A DNA stretch of 38,209 nt from CALJUZ01 sp003387805 (GCA_937975235.1 CALJUZ010000103.1:1-38209), one strand, 5' to 3'. Numbered from the stretch's first letter, positions 8,864 to 16,422 are shown. Made by a program: numbers and translations. The notes: generated by a model from the letters alone, not told the origin.

Positions 8864-9037
8864 CGTCTCGCGTCCTCCTTTTTCTCACCGGCGGCGGGGC
8901 CGGTGGCGGTGCTGATGTCTGCGCTTCACCTGCGAGCAGCGTGATACGGGGGTTCGGCGCCCCTCCACGCGGTTTCCGGTCTCCTCCCGGACCCGAGGCC
9001 GGCCGTCGCCGTGCTGCGAACCTGCGGCGGGAGGCGG

Positions 9038-9910
9038 TCAGTCACACACGGGCTCGATGCCCACGCGCCCGCCGCCGGCGTAGTCCGACGAGCGGTGGGC
9101 CTCGGTGACCAGGGCCTTCAGCCACACGGTGACCGTGGCTCCCGCCCGGACGGCGTCTCTGGGCACCACCACCTCCAAATCGTTGAACTGGTCGGCCGTG
9201 TGCCAGCCCAGCGCCTCGGCGGCGTCCAGGGTGGGGCCCACGCTGTACTCGAAGACGACGGGCGGCGACAGGCCGGGATCGGCCACGTAATAGGCGTCGC
9301 CAAAGCCGCTGAAGCGAAGGAGCACGGCGCCGTCGCCCGTGAGCTGCACGTGCAGCGCGGGAGCGGCGTAAACGCCGGGCTTCAGGAAGTGCCAGTCGCT
9401 GCGGGTGGTGACGGCGTAGTCCACGCGGCACACGTCCACCCGGCACGCGGGCCCCGGCAGCACGTCCGACGCCGTGGCCGTTCCCGCTTTGACCCCGATT
9501 TGCACCGCCGCGTCCACGGCCCACCGGCCTTGGAGGACGAAGTAGAACGTGCGGGAGCCCGTCTTGGACACTTCCTCGTCCCACTTGATGCCTACGAGGC
9601 CGTGGTGCGGGTCGGGCCTCGCGGAGCGCTCCCATCGGCCCGACGCCTTTAGGACCGTGTGCTGCGGGCACAAGGCCATGATCCAGTGGCTCAGGTCCTT
9701 GAACTGCGGGCCGTCCACGCCGGGGCCGGTGACCGTGTACGTCCAGACGGACGTGTCGGCCGCCGGGTCGTACTCCACGCCCTCGAAGCGGAACGTGAAT
9801 CCCAGCAGCGTCGTCTCGCCGTACGCCGCTGCATAGCCGGCCGCGAAAAGCTGCACGATGAGCAAGCCCACGAGACCGCATGCCGTTGCCGCCTGCGCGC
9901 CGCGCGCCAT
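9038..9910 (-). CDS. Larger exported protein of unknown family, first gene of the secretin cluster
   Basis: A 290-residue exported protein. The ATG at 9910 is preferred over an in-frame ATG at 9946 because AGGAGG lies 8 bases before it, whereas the upstream ATG has no ribosome site. With this start the protein opens with a good signal peptide (MARGAQ, hydrophobic to about residue 28). Residues about 45-150 carry a module with WTYTVTG and LSHWIMALC. Residues about 160-285 share with the 245-residue neighbour the motifs DWHFLKPGVYAA, SPP and HRSSDYAGGGRVGI. Several Cys, including two near CRVDVC, could form disulfides. Function is not recognised; adhesin or fibre subunit roles are guesses from context. 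Confidence 0.75.
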   Translation of the reverse strand: MARGAQAATACGLVGLLIVQLFAAGYAAAYGETTLLGFTFRFEGVEYDPAADTSVWTYTVTGPGVDGPQFKDLSHWIMALCPQHTVLKASGRWERSARPDPHHGLVGIKWDEEVSKTGSRTFYFVLQGRWAVDAAVQIGVKAGTATASDVLPGPACRVDVCRVDYAVTTRSDWHFLKPGVYAAPALHVQLTGDGAVLLRFSGFGDAYYVADPGLSPPVVFEYSVGPTLDAAEALGWHTADQFNDLEVVVPRDAVRAGATVTVWLKALVTEAHRSSDYAGGGRVGIEPVCD

Positions 9911-9966
9911 GTGTGCCGCCTCCTCTGCCATGCTGGGCGCACTCATCGTAAGGAGGCGCGCTGATA

Positions 9967-9998
9967 AGAATCTCAGAACGGTCTAAAATGTGTCTAAA
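9967..9998 (-). promoter_or_regulatory. Direct-repeat operator and promoter candidate upstream of the exported-protein operon
   Basis: Two identical heptamers GTCTAAA (9981-9987 and 9992-9998; TTTAGAC on the minus strand) are separated by 4 bases, an 11-bp period. Reading on the minus strand, 8 bases separate the downstream heptamer from GATTCT (9967-9972), a possible -10. SARP activators typically bind such 11-bp-spaced heptamers about 8 bp from the -10. A -35-like TAGACA overlaps the upstream heptamer. The transcript would read into the gene at 9910. Confidence 0.55.
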
Positions 9999-10060
9999 TC
10001 ACGGGTGTTTTTAAATAATTTTCCGCGCAGGGGTGGCGCCTGCGGGATGGGGGGCGGCAG

Positions 10061-10837
10061 TCAAGGCTGAGGGTTATTTCCGGCCTTCCAGGCGCCGGAC
10101 CGGACGAACAGCTCCACCAGGTCGCCGTCCAGCTCGCCGTCCTGCACCATAAAGCGGAGAATGCGCACCGCCTCGTCGTGGGTGCGGGGCCTTTTGTACG
10201 AGCGGTCGTCGGCGGTGAGCGCTTCGTACACGTCGGCAATGGCCAGCATCCGCGTCTGCAGGGGCAAATCGTCGGCCGTCAGGCCCAGGGGGTAGCCTTT
10301 GCCGTTCAGCCTCTCGTGGTGGCCGCCGGCGCAGCGGGGCACGCCTTTCAGTTTGTTCGGGAACGGAATCTGATCCAGCAGGCGCATGGTGACCGACACG
10401 TGGTCCCGCATGGGCACCACCAGCATGGAGCGGGAGCGGTAGCCGCTGGCCGCGTCGAAGGCCCGGGTGCCGCGGAAATCGTAGCCTTCCGCTTCGTACA
10501 CGTCGGGAATGTTGGCGGTGCGCCCGTGCACCGCGGCCCAAGCGCAGACGTGGGCTTCGTTGGGCCGGCCGTCCACCTTCAGCGGCACCGGCGGCCACGC
10601 GATGGGCGCCCCGGACGGGCCGCCCATGCGCACGCCCAGGGTGCCCGTCTGGACGATGCGGAATTCCAGGCTGTCCCCGGAGACGAGATAGAGCGTGCCG
10701 CCGTCGGCGCCCGTCAGCCGCCGCGCTTCCTCCACGATCATCTCCAGCAGCCGATCGAGGCTGCGCTCCGAGGACAGCGCGATGCCGATGCGATGCAGTC
10801 GCTGCAGCTGTTCGGTCAGGTCCGGCCGGCCGTTCAT
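10061..10837 (-). CDS. GAF domain fused to a C-terminal HD-GYP remnant (HD motif missing)
   Basis: A 258-residue protein related to GAF/HD-GYP cyclic-di-GMP phosphodiesterases. Residues about 5-145 are a GAF-type sensor domain ending SMLVVPMRDH. The chain then jumps directly to VSVTMRLLDQIPFP, which in full-length relatives lies well after the HD pair, and continues with HHERLNGKGYP (the GYP motif) and ADVYEALTADDR. The first half of the HD-GYP domain, with its metal-binding His and HD residues, is absent, so phosphodiesterase activity is unlikely. The frame is intact across the junction (near 10404). It follows the ArsC-like gene by 36 bases and probably shares its transcript. It could be a functional sensor remnant, an early pseudogene or an assembly deletion. 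Confidence 0.8.
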   Translation of the reverse strand: MNGRPDLTEQLQRLHRIGIALSSERSLDRLLEMIVEEARRLTGADGGTLYLVSGDSLEFRIVQTGTLGVRMGGPSGAPIAWPPVPLKVDGRPNEAHVCAWAAVHGRTANIPDVYEAEGYDFRGTRAFDAASGYRSRSMLVVPMRDHVSVTMRLLDQIPFPNKLKGVPRCAGGHHERLNGKGYPLGLTADDLPLQTRMLAIADVYEALTADDRSYKRPRTHDEAVRILRFMVQDGELDGDLVELFVRSGAWKAGNNPQP

Positions 10838-10873
10838 CGCTCTCGCCTTCCAGGCGGCCCCCAGGCCGCGGCG

Positions 10874-11227
10874 TCAGTCGACCAGGGCGCGCAGGGCCTC
10901 TTCGTCGTAGCCCACCACGGCGCGGCCGCCCTTGACGGCGATGGGCCGCCGCCACAGGCCCGGCTCGGCGGCCAGCAGCTTTACCCACTGGTCTTCGGAC
11001 AGTTCCTTGCCCGCCAGATTCAGCTCCCGGTAGCGGCGGCTGCGGGTGGAGACGATGTCGTGGACGCCGCGCGGCAGCAGCCTGGCCAGCTCGCGGATTT
11101 CCTCTTCCGTGGGAAGTTCGGTGAAATAACGGCGCTCCACCACCTGCGCGCCGAGTTCGCCGAGAAATTGTCGCGCTTTGCGGGATGTGCTGCAGCGCGG
11201 ATAGTGATATAGTGTTATTGCGGACAA
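10874..11227 (-). CDS. ArsC/Spx-family thioredoxin-fold protein (arsenate-reductase-like)
   Basis: A 117-residue protein of the ArsC/Spx/YffB superfamily. Seen: LYHYPRCSTSRKA with the active Cys12, WRRPI near residue 90 and the tail typical of the family. The motif is CxxS rather than CxxC, pointing to an ArsC/YffB-like oxidoreductase rather than a redox-sensing Spx. A TTG start at 11227 is chosen because a GGAGGGAGGGG ribosome site lies just upstream and the resulting length matches the family; the frame also opens upstream without a good start. It is transcribed from a near-perfect -10 and followed by the GAF/HD-GYP remnant. Arsenate as substrate is not established. Confidence 0.82.
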   Translation of the reverse strand: MSAITLYHYPRCSTSRKARQFLGELGAQVVERRYFTELPTEEEIRELARLLPRGVHDIVSTRSRRYRELNLAGKELSEDQWVKLLAAEPGLWRRPIAVKGGRAVVGYDEEALRALVD

Positions 11228-11595
11228 AAACCGCCCCTCCCTCCGAGTCCGATTGCCGATATTATACCACGGCCCGGGCCGTGGTGGTGTCCGCACTCAT
11301 GCCGCGGCGCGGCGGCCCAAAGGCCCGGGCGCGGCCGGGGGAAAATGCGCGTTCCGCCCCGAGGCAGGAAAAATGCACGAAATATCGAATCTCGTTCTGC
11401 AGCCTTACGCGCCTGATGACCCGCAGTCAAGGCCGCGGCCTGAGACTGATGGAGGTGGACGGCAAGCGACGGCCGGATGCGGCGAAATTTTTTCAAATAT
11501 TGTTCGCGCTCCTGGAAGGCTTTCGACGGTGAAAGGCGAAGGCGAATAGGTAAGGGCCTGTGCGTGTCGGATGGTACAGGCGGGGGTGGTTAACC
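11228..11595. other. Divergent intergenic region between arsC-like gene and diguanylate cyclase
   Basis: 368 bases with no supportable gene. The arsC-like promoter and its palindrome lie at the left (11261-11285). The rest includes an AT-rich patch near 11487-11510 that could hold the + strand promoter of the diguanylate cyclase, but no convincing -35/-10 pair was found. No cyclic-di-GMP riboswitch core was recognised. Confidence 0.5.
11261..11285 (-). promoter_or_regulatory. TATAAT -10 abutting a 20-bp palindrome, arsC-like promoter/operator
   Basis: On the minus strand a perfect TATAAT (11261-11266) stands about 34 bases before the TTG start. Immediately upstream, partly overlapping it by one base, is a perfect 20-bp palindrome (11266-11285, centre GGCCCGGGCC) filling the spacer where a -35 spacer would lie. 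No clear -35 is seen. The arrangement suggests an operator for a dimeric regulator, perhaps an activator acting on an extended spacer, or a repressor. Confidence 0.55.
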
Positions 11596-12654
11596 ATGAC
11601 GAACACAGCGCGCAAGCGCGAAATTCCGTTTCCGATAGCGCATGACGCCTTCCATGCGCTTGTCGACGTGACCAAAAGCTTGCTGCGGCCGATGAACCTG
11701 AACGCGGTCCTGGATCAGATCCTGACCCAGGTAGAGAGGCTGTTCGGGTACGAAATCTGCAGCGTGATTCTGCCGACCGGTCGCGACAACCGGTTGTACA
11801 TGGCCGCCCACCGCGGCTACGACCCGGAGATCGCCAACTCCATCAGGATCAAAATCGGCGAGGAAGGCATCATCGGTCACGTGGCCGCCACCGGCAAGTC
11901 GTACTACGCACCCGACGTGTCGGTGGATCCGTACTACATTGAAGGCTCCACCAAAGTGCGCTCCCAGTTCTCGGTGCCGCTCATTATCGACGATCGCATC
12001 ATCGGCGTCCTGGACGTGGAAAGCTCGGAGCTGGACGACTTCCCCGAAGACGTGCAGCACGTCATCGAGGCCTTTGCGGCCCTGGCCGCGCTGGCCATTT
12101 ACCGGGCCCAGCACCAGGAGGAGCTGGAGCACCTGGCGCTGACCGACGGCTTGACGGGCCTGGCCAACAACCGGGCGTTCTGGGAGGCGCTGCACCGGGA
12201 GCTGGCCCGGGCGCGGCGGTTCAACCAGCCCCTGTCGCTGCTGGTGCTGGAGATTGACAAGTTCAAGGAAGTCAACGATACGTACGGTCACCTCAAAGGC
12301 GACGAAGCCTTGCGGGGCCTGGCGCAGATCCTGGGCGTCACCTGCCGCAGCATGGACATCGCCGCCCGCTTCGGGGGCGATGAGTTCGCGCTGATTCTGC
12401 CCCAGACCACCAAGGACGACGCCCGCAAAGTGGCCTACCGGCTCATGGACCGGGTGCGCAAGTTCCGGGTCGACGGCCATCTGCAGCTGACGCTGAGCAT
12501 GGGCCTGGCCGCCTTCCCCGAGGACGGCGTTACCCCCAATGCGCTGTTTTCGGTGGCGGACTACGCGATGTACCGGATCAAGGAGCAGGGCGGCAACGGC
12601 CTGGGCCTGGAGGCGCCGTCAGACGCGGCCCGGGTGGCCGACGCGCACCACTGA
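11596..12654 (+). CDS. GAF-GGDEF diguanylate cyclase
   Basis: A 352-residue enzyme that makes cyclic di-GMP from two GTP. Residues about 10-175 form a GAF sensor (FGYEICSVILP, GIIGHVAATGKS, SQFSVPLI). Residues about 185-340 form the GGDEF domain (LTDGLTGLANNRAF start, intact GGDEF at 260-264). The product-inhibition site RxxD is present as RSMD (251-254), five residues before GGDEF, so feedback control is expected. The protein has no membrane segment. The ATG at 11596 follows GGGGGTGG; a GTG at 11560 is possible but less likely. It is divergent from the arsC-like/HD-GYP pair and ends at a terminator. Confidence 0.93.
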   Translation: MTNTARKREIPFPIAHDAFHALVDVTKSLLRPMNLNAVLDQILTQVERLFGYEICSVILPTGRDNRLYMAAHRGYDPEIANSIRIKIGEEGIIGHVAATGKSYYAPDVSVDPYYIEGSTKVRSQFSVPLIIDDRIIGVLDVESSELDDFPEDVQHVIEAFAALAALAIYRAQHQEELEHLALTDGLTGLANNRAFWEALHRELARARRFNQPLSLLVLEIDKFKEVNDTYGHLKGDEALRGLAQILGVTCRSMDIAARFGGDEFALILPQTTKDDARKVAYRLMDRVRKFRVDGHLQLTLSMGLAAFPEDGVTPNALFSVADYAMYRIKEQGGNGLGLEAPSDAARVADAHH

Positions 12655-12678
12655 AGTTCCCTAACCCCCGTATGCGAA

Positions 12679-12710
12679 AAGCCGGGCGCCACGTCACGTC
12701 GGCCCGGCTT
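12679..12710. terminator. Bidirectional terminator between cyclase and flavin reductase genes
   Basis: A 9-bp stem AAGCCGGGC/GCCCGGCTT with a 14-base loop is followed on the + strand by CTTGTTTT and on the minus strand by TTTTCGC. It lies between the convergent diguanylate cyclase and flavin reductase genes and can serve both. Confidence 0.85.
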
Positions 12711-12774
12711 CTTGTTTTCGACTTGCTTTGTCACGGGTCCGGCCCGCGCCGCGGCGGGCCCGCCGGCGCGCCCG

Positions 12775-13254
12775 TCAGTCGGCCAGCCGGCGGTACCGGC
12801 GCCGGTGGTACACCAACGGGTCCGCTTCCTCCATGTCGACGGACAGCACTTCGCCGACGAAGATGACGTGGTCGCCGCCGTCGTACTTGTGCACCGTGCG
12901 GCACTCCATGCGGCCCCAGGCGTCCTGCAGCAGCGGCGCGGCGGTGTGCGGGCCCTCCGCGTACGGCACGCCCGCGAACTTGTCTTCGCCCGGCGTGGCG
13001 AAGCGGTTGGAAAGCTCCGCGTGCCCTTCTTTCAGGGCGTTGACGCCGAAGCCTTCCGCCGCGTCAAAGTGCGGCAGGCTCCGGGCCGTCTTCTTGATGG
13101 CGAACAGCACCAGCGTCGGGTCCAGCGACAAAGAAATAAACGAGCTGGCCGTGAATCCCTGCGGCGAGCCGTCGGTGCCCCGGCACGTGATGACGGCCAC
13201 GGCGCCCGGCCAGTTGGCGAAAAAGTTCTTGTAGGTCCCTGCGTCTATGGTCAA
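12775..13254 (-). CDS. Flavin reductase family protein (FMN-binding split barrel)
   Basis: A protein of about 159 residues of the HpaC/FRP flavin reductase family, expected to bind FMN and pass electrons from NAD(P)H to flavin. Seen: WPGAVAVITCRG, GFTASSFISLSLDP (the flavin-binding core), FGVNALKEGH, and GDHVIFVGEV near the end. The TTG at 13254 is favoured because AAGGAGG lies 8 bases upstream; an ATG at 13275 would put that ribosome site inside the gene. It starts 51 bases after the second permease and may be the tail of that operon. A partner monooxygenase is not in the window. Confidence 0.88.
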   Translation of the reverse strand: MTIDAGTYKNFFANWPGAVAVITCRGTDGSPQGFTASSFISLSLDPTLVLFAIKKTARSLPHFDAAEGFGVNALKEGHAELSNRFATPGEDKFAGVPYAEGPHTAAPLLQDAWGRMECRTVHKYDGGDHVIFVGEVLSVDMEEADPLVYHRRRYRRLAD

Positions 13255-13277
13255 TGCAACAGCCTCCTTGACCATAG
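13245..13277 (-). promoter_or_regulatory. Inverted repeat exposing the ribosome site of the flavin reductase
   Basis: A perfect 10-bp inverted repeat CTATGGTCAA/TTGACCATAG encloses 13 bases that hold the AGGAGG-type ribosome site. The TTG start codon lies in the 3' arm of the resulting RNA hairpin. It may control translation, or act as a DNA operator. Confidence 0.5.
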
Positions 13278-13305
13278 CTTACCACAGAAAGGGCCCGTCC
13301 GGCTC

Positions 13306-14118
13306 CTACTTGAGACCCGAGCGGACGACGCCTTCGATAATCTGCCGCTGGAAAATCGCGAACACGATCATCATCGGAATGACCGCCACCGCCGACCCCG
13401 CGGTGATCATGTTCCACTGCGCGCCCACTTCGCCGGAAAACAGCGACAGCCCCACGGGCAGCGTGTACATTTGCCGCGACTCGGCCACGATCAGGGGCCA
13501 CAAGTACGCGTTCCAGTTGCCGATGAAGGTCAGAATGGCCAGGGCCGCCAGCGAAGGCTTCACCAGGGGCAAGGCGATGCGCCAGTACAGCCCGAACTCG
13601 CTCAGGCCGTCGATGCGCCCCGCGTCCAGCAGCTCGTCGGGCAGCGTGCTGAAGGCCTGCCGCATGAGAAACACGCCGAAGGCCGTCATGATGCCGGGGA
13701 ACAAAATGCCCCAGTACGTGTCCAGCCAGCCGTAGTCCGCGGACATCTGGTACCACGGCAGCACCAGCATCTCGGTGGGCACGAACATGGTGGACAAAAT
13801 GAGCACGAAGACCACGTTCTTCCCGGGGAAGGGGAGCTTGGCCAGCGTGTAGCCCACCAGCGAGTCGAAAAACAGCACCGATGCCACCGTCAGCCCGCCC
13901 ACCAGCAGGCTGTTGAAAAACCAGCGCGGAAACATGGTGCGGGAAAACAGCGCGACGTAGTTGTCCAGCGTCGGGCGGCTGGGCAGCAGGTCCAGCGAAA
14001 ACACTTCCCCGAAGGGCTTCAGCGACGTCAGCACCATCCAGATGAACGGAAACAGCATGGGCACCACGGCCAGCACCAAAAACGCGTACTTCAGCACCGC
14101 CGCCGGCCTCACCCGCAT
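13306..14118 (-). CDS. Carbohydrate ABC transporter permease (MalG/UgpE type)
   Basis: A 270-residue inner-membrane permease of the CUT1 sugar importer family. About six transmembrane helices are visible (first at about 11-33). The cytoplasmic EAA loop reads DAGRIDGLSEFGLYWRIALP near residue 170, the docking site for the ATPase. It starts with an ATG that shares one base with the stop of the preceding permease (TGATG). It works with that permease and the binding protein at 15136-16422. No ATPase is encoded here, so a shared MsmX/UgpC-like ATPase elsewhere is likely. The substrate is not determined by sequence. Confidence 0.92.
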   Translation of the reverse strand: MRVRPAAVLKYAFLVLAVVPMLFPFIWMVLTSLKPFGEVFSLDLLPSRPTLDNYVALFSRTMFPRWFFNSLLVGGLTVASVLFFDSLVGYTLAKLPFPGKNVVFVLILSTMFVPTEMLVLPWYQMSADYGWLDTYWGILFPGIMTAFGVFLMRQAFSTLPDELLDAGRIDGLSEFGLYWRIALPLVKPSLAALAILTFIGNWNAYLWPLIVAESRQMYTLPVGLSLFSGEVGAQWNMITAGSAVAVIPMMIVFAIFQRQIIEGVVRSGLK

Positions 14119-15017
14119 CAGTACTCCACCTCCCGGGACACCAGGCGCATTTGCACGACGCTGATGACCAGCAGCGCCACGAACAGCACCACGGTAATGG
14201 CCGCCGCGTAGCCCATGTCATACGCCTGGAACGCCCGCTGATACACGTACAGCACCACCGTCAGCGTGCTGCCCAAAGGACCGCCGGGGTCGTTGAACTT
14301 CAGGTTGACGACGTGGGTGAAAAGCTGCAGAAAACCGATGCTCGGCGCGGCGGTGGCCATGATGAGCGAGACGACGATGGTCGGGTTCAGCAGCGGCAGC
14401 GTAATGTGGCGGAACGTCTGCCACGGCCCCGCGCCGTCGATTTGCGCCGCCTCGTAGTACATGCGGGGGATGGACTCCAGCCCCGCCAGGAACAGCAAAA
14501 TGTGGAAACCCAAAAACTGCCAGACCACCACGGCCGTCACCGTCGGCAGCGCCTGCGAAGGACTGTTCAAAAACGGCTGCGGGTCAAAGCCGAGAAAATA
14601 CAGCACCTGATTGACCAGGCCCAGGTGCGGCGACAGCAGCAGGCTCCACACCCAGGACACCGCCACGGCCGGAGCCACGTAGGGCGCGAAAAACACGGCC
14701 CGGAAAAAGCCGCGGCCCCGCCGCACGGAGTGCAGCAGCAGCGCGAAGGCCAGGCCCAGCGCCAGCTGCGCCGGCACGCCCAGCAGCGCGTACCAGATCG
14801 TGTTTTTCACCGCCTGGTGCAGCCGCTGGTCCGACAGCATGCGCTCGTAGTTTTCCAGGCCCAGAAACGTCCGCAGCTCGGGCTGCACGTGCCACTCGTG
14901 CAGGGACATCTGAAAGGCCTGCAGCGTGGGCATGATGCGGAAAAACAGGAAAAAGAACAGGGGAAGCGCCAGGAAAATGTAGGCCGACAAGGCCTTGCGC
15001 GTCGACAGTCTCACCAA
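14118..15017 (-). CDS. Carbohydrate ABC transporter permease (MalF/UgpA type)
   Basis: A 299-residue inner-membrane permease, partner of the MalG-type permease. Six transmembrane helices, the first at about 8-30 (YIFLALPLFFFLFF). EAA loop: EAAQIDGAGPWQTFRHITLP near residue 195. A TTG at 15017 or the adjacent GTG at 15014 follows AGGGGAAGAG; the choice affects one residue. It lies 118 bases after the binding-protein gene. Together the two permeases form the translocation pore for a mono- or oligosaccharide-like substrate. Confidence 0.92.
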   Translation of the reverse strand: MVRLSTRKALSAYIFLALPLFFFLFFRIMPTLQAFQMSLHEWHVQPELRTFLGLENYERMLSDQRLHQAVKNTIWYALLGVPAQLALGLAFALLLHSVRRGRGFFRAVFFAPYVAPAVAVSWVWSLLLSPHLGLVNQVLYFLGFDPQPFLNSPSQALPTVTAVVVWQFLGFHILLFLAGLESIPRMYYEAAQIDGAGPWQTFRHITLPLLNPTIVVSLIMATAAPSIGFLQLFTHVVNLKFNDPGGPLGSTLTVVLYVYQRAFQAYDMGYAAAITVVLFVALLVISVVQMRLVSREVEY

Positions 15018-15135
15018 TCTCTTCCCCTTCCGGGAAACAACGGCCCGAAGGCCGGGCCGCGGGAGACGCCCCGCCGCCCGGCCCCGTCAGGCTCTTTGCA
15101 TACGCGTCACGCTGCGCCCGGGCGCAGCCGGCGCG

Positions 15136-16422
15136 TCAGCGGTTCCAGAACGCGTCCAGCAGCTGCTGCTCCTCGGCCGCCGCGATGCGGATGGACTCGG
15201 CCGGGTCCATGCCCTGCAGCAGCACCCGGTTGATCGCGTCCACCATGATGCGGCGCTGTCCTTCCTCATCGACGAAGAACGTCGCGTGGGAGTAAGGCAG
15301 CGAGCGGATGAACGGGCCGTACAGCGGATGGCCGGCCAGCTCCGGATCCTCCGCCAGCGACTGGCGCGCCGGCAGTTCGCCCACGTGCTCCAGCCACCGC
15401 TTCATCGCGTACTCGGACGTGATGAACTGCAGGAACTTCACCGAGGCCTCCAGCTTGGCCGGATCCTCGTACGCCCGCGGCGTCAGCCCGTGCATCCAGA
15501 AGGAGCCGAAGTTGTGCCGGTCGTTTTCGTCAAAGACGGGCAGCTCCATGACGGCCCATTCGAACTGGTCGCCCACGCCGTTGCGGATGGTGCCGATGGC
15601 GAAGGAGCCGTCCAGAATCATGCCGATGAGCCCGGCGATGAAGCCGTCGCGGTAGTCCGCGCGGCCCGGGAAGAACTCCACGTCGCCCAGGCCGTAGTGC
15701 AGCTGCCAGTCGGTGTAGAACTTCAGCGCCTGCACGCCGGCCTCGCTGTTGTACAGCACCTGGCGGTTGTCGTCGCTGTAGGGCCGGCCGCCGAACTGGC
15801 GGATGAGCACCTCGCGCACCAGGTGGTGGTCCTGGCCCGCCGGGCCGAAACCGAAGCCGAGGCGCGTGTAGAAGGGACCGCGCCGCTCGGCCATGCGCTG
15901 GCCCGCTTCAATGAAGTCGTCCCACGTCTTGATCTCCCCGTCGAAGCCGGCGGCCCGCAGCATGTCCATATTGACGAACAGGGCCAGCGTGCGCACGCCC
16001 GTGGGCAGGCCGTAGTACTGGCCGTCCACCTTGGCCGCCTGCACCATGGGCACGAACTCGGCCTCGATCTCCTCGGCCGGAATGGGCAGCGGCATCAGGT
16101 AGCCCGCGTTGACCCACGCCGGCAGCCAGCCGTAAAACAGGTTGGCGATTTCGGGCCCTTCGCCGGCCGGAATGGCGGTGGCCACCCGGGGGCCATAGGC
16201 CTCGTACGGGAAATCCTGGTGAATGACCCGGATGCCCGGATTTTGCGCCTCGAACTCCGCGATGAGCTCGTCAATGAGCTCCACCTTGGTCTGGAAATAG
16301 TACTGCCAGTAGCGAATGGTCACCGGCTCCTGCGCCTGGGCCGCGGCCGACAGCGCCGCGCCGGCGAGAACCGCCGTCACCAGCAGCACGCTCAGCATCC
16401 ATCGCTTGCCCAACGACATCAT
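15136..16422 (-). CDS. Extracellular solute-binding protein family 1 (sugar ABC importer)
   Basis: A 428-residue periplasmic binding protein. The ATG at 16422 is chosen because GAGGAGGG precedes it; the frame extends 14 codons further without a signal-peptide-like start. Residues 1-29 are a type I signal peptide ending AAAQAQ, with no lipobox Cys. The mature part shows the family 1 pattern: TIRYWQYYFQ, ELIAEFEAQNPGIRVI, YGLPTGVRTLALFVN and FGSFWMHGL. In single-membrane Bacillota these proteins are usually lipoproteins, so a soluble form agrees with a true periplasm. It delivers its ligand to the two permeases downstream. The gene after ArgH-like lyase suggests the imported compound may be processed by that enzyme. 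Confidence 0.92.
   Translation of the reverse strand: MMSLGKRWMLSVLLVTAVLAGAALSAAAQAQEPVTIRYWQYYFQTKVELIDELIAEFEAQNPGIRVIHQDFPYEAYGPRVATAIPAGEGPEIANLFYGWLPAWVNAGYLMPLPIPAEEIEAEFVPMVQAAKVDGQYYGLPTGVRTLALFVNMDMLRAAGFDGEIKTWDDFIEAGQRMAERRGPFYTRLGFGFGPAGQDHHLVREVLIRQFGGRPYSDDNRQVLYNSEAGVQALKFYTDWQLHYGLGDVEFFPGRADYRDGFIAGLIGMILDGSFAIGTIRNGVGDQFEWAVMELPVFDENDRHNFGSFWMHGLTPRAYEDPAKLEASVKFLQFITSEYAMKRWLEHVGELPARQSLAEDPELAGHPLYGPFIRSLPYSHATFFVDEEGQRRIMVDAINRVLLQGMDPAESIRIAAAEEQQLLDAFWNR

Noticed and set aside
9911..9946. Longer start (ATG 9946) for the 290-residue exported protein
   Set aside because: No ribosome site precedes it, and it adds polar residues ahead of the signal peptide. The ATG at 9910 has AGGAGG at proper distance.
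11286..11595. Cyclic di-GMP riboswitch before the diguanylate cyclase
   Set aside because: No GEMM-type conserved core could be found in the leader region.
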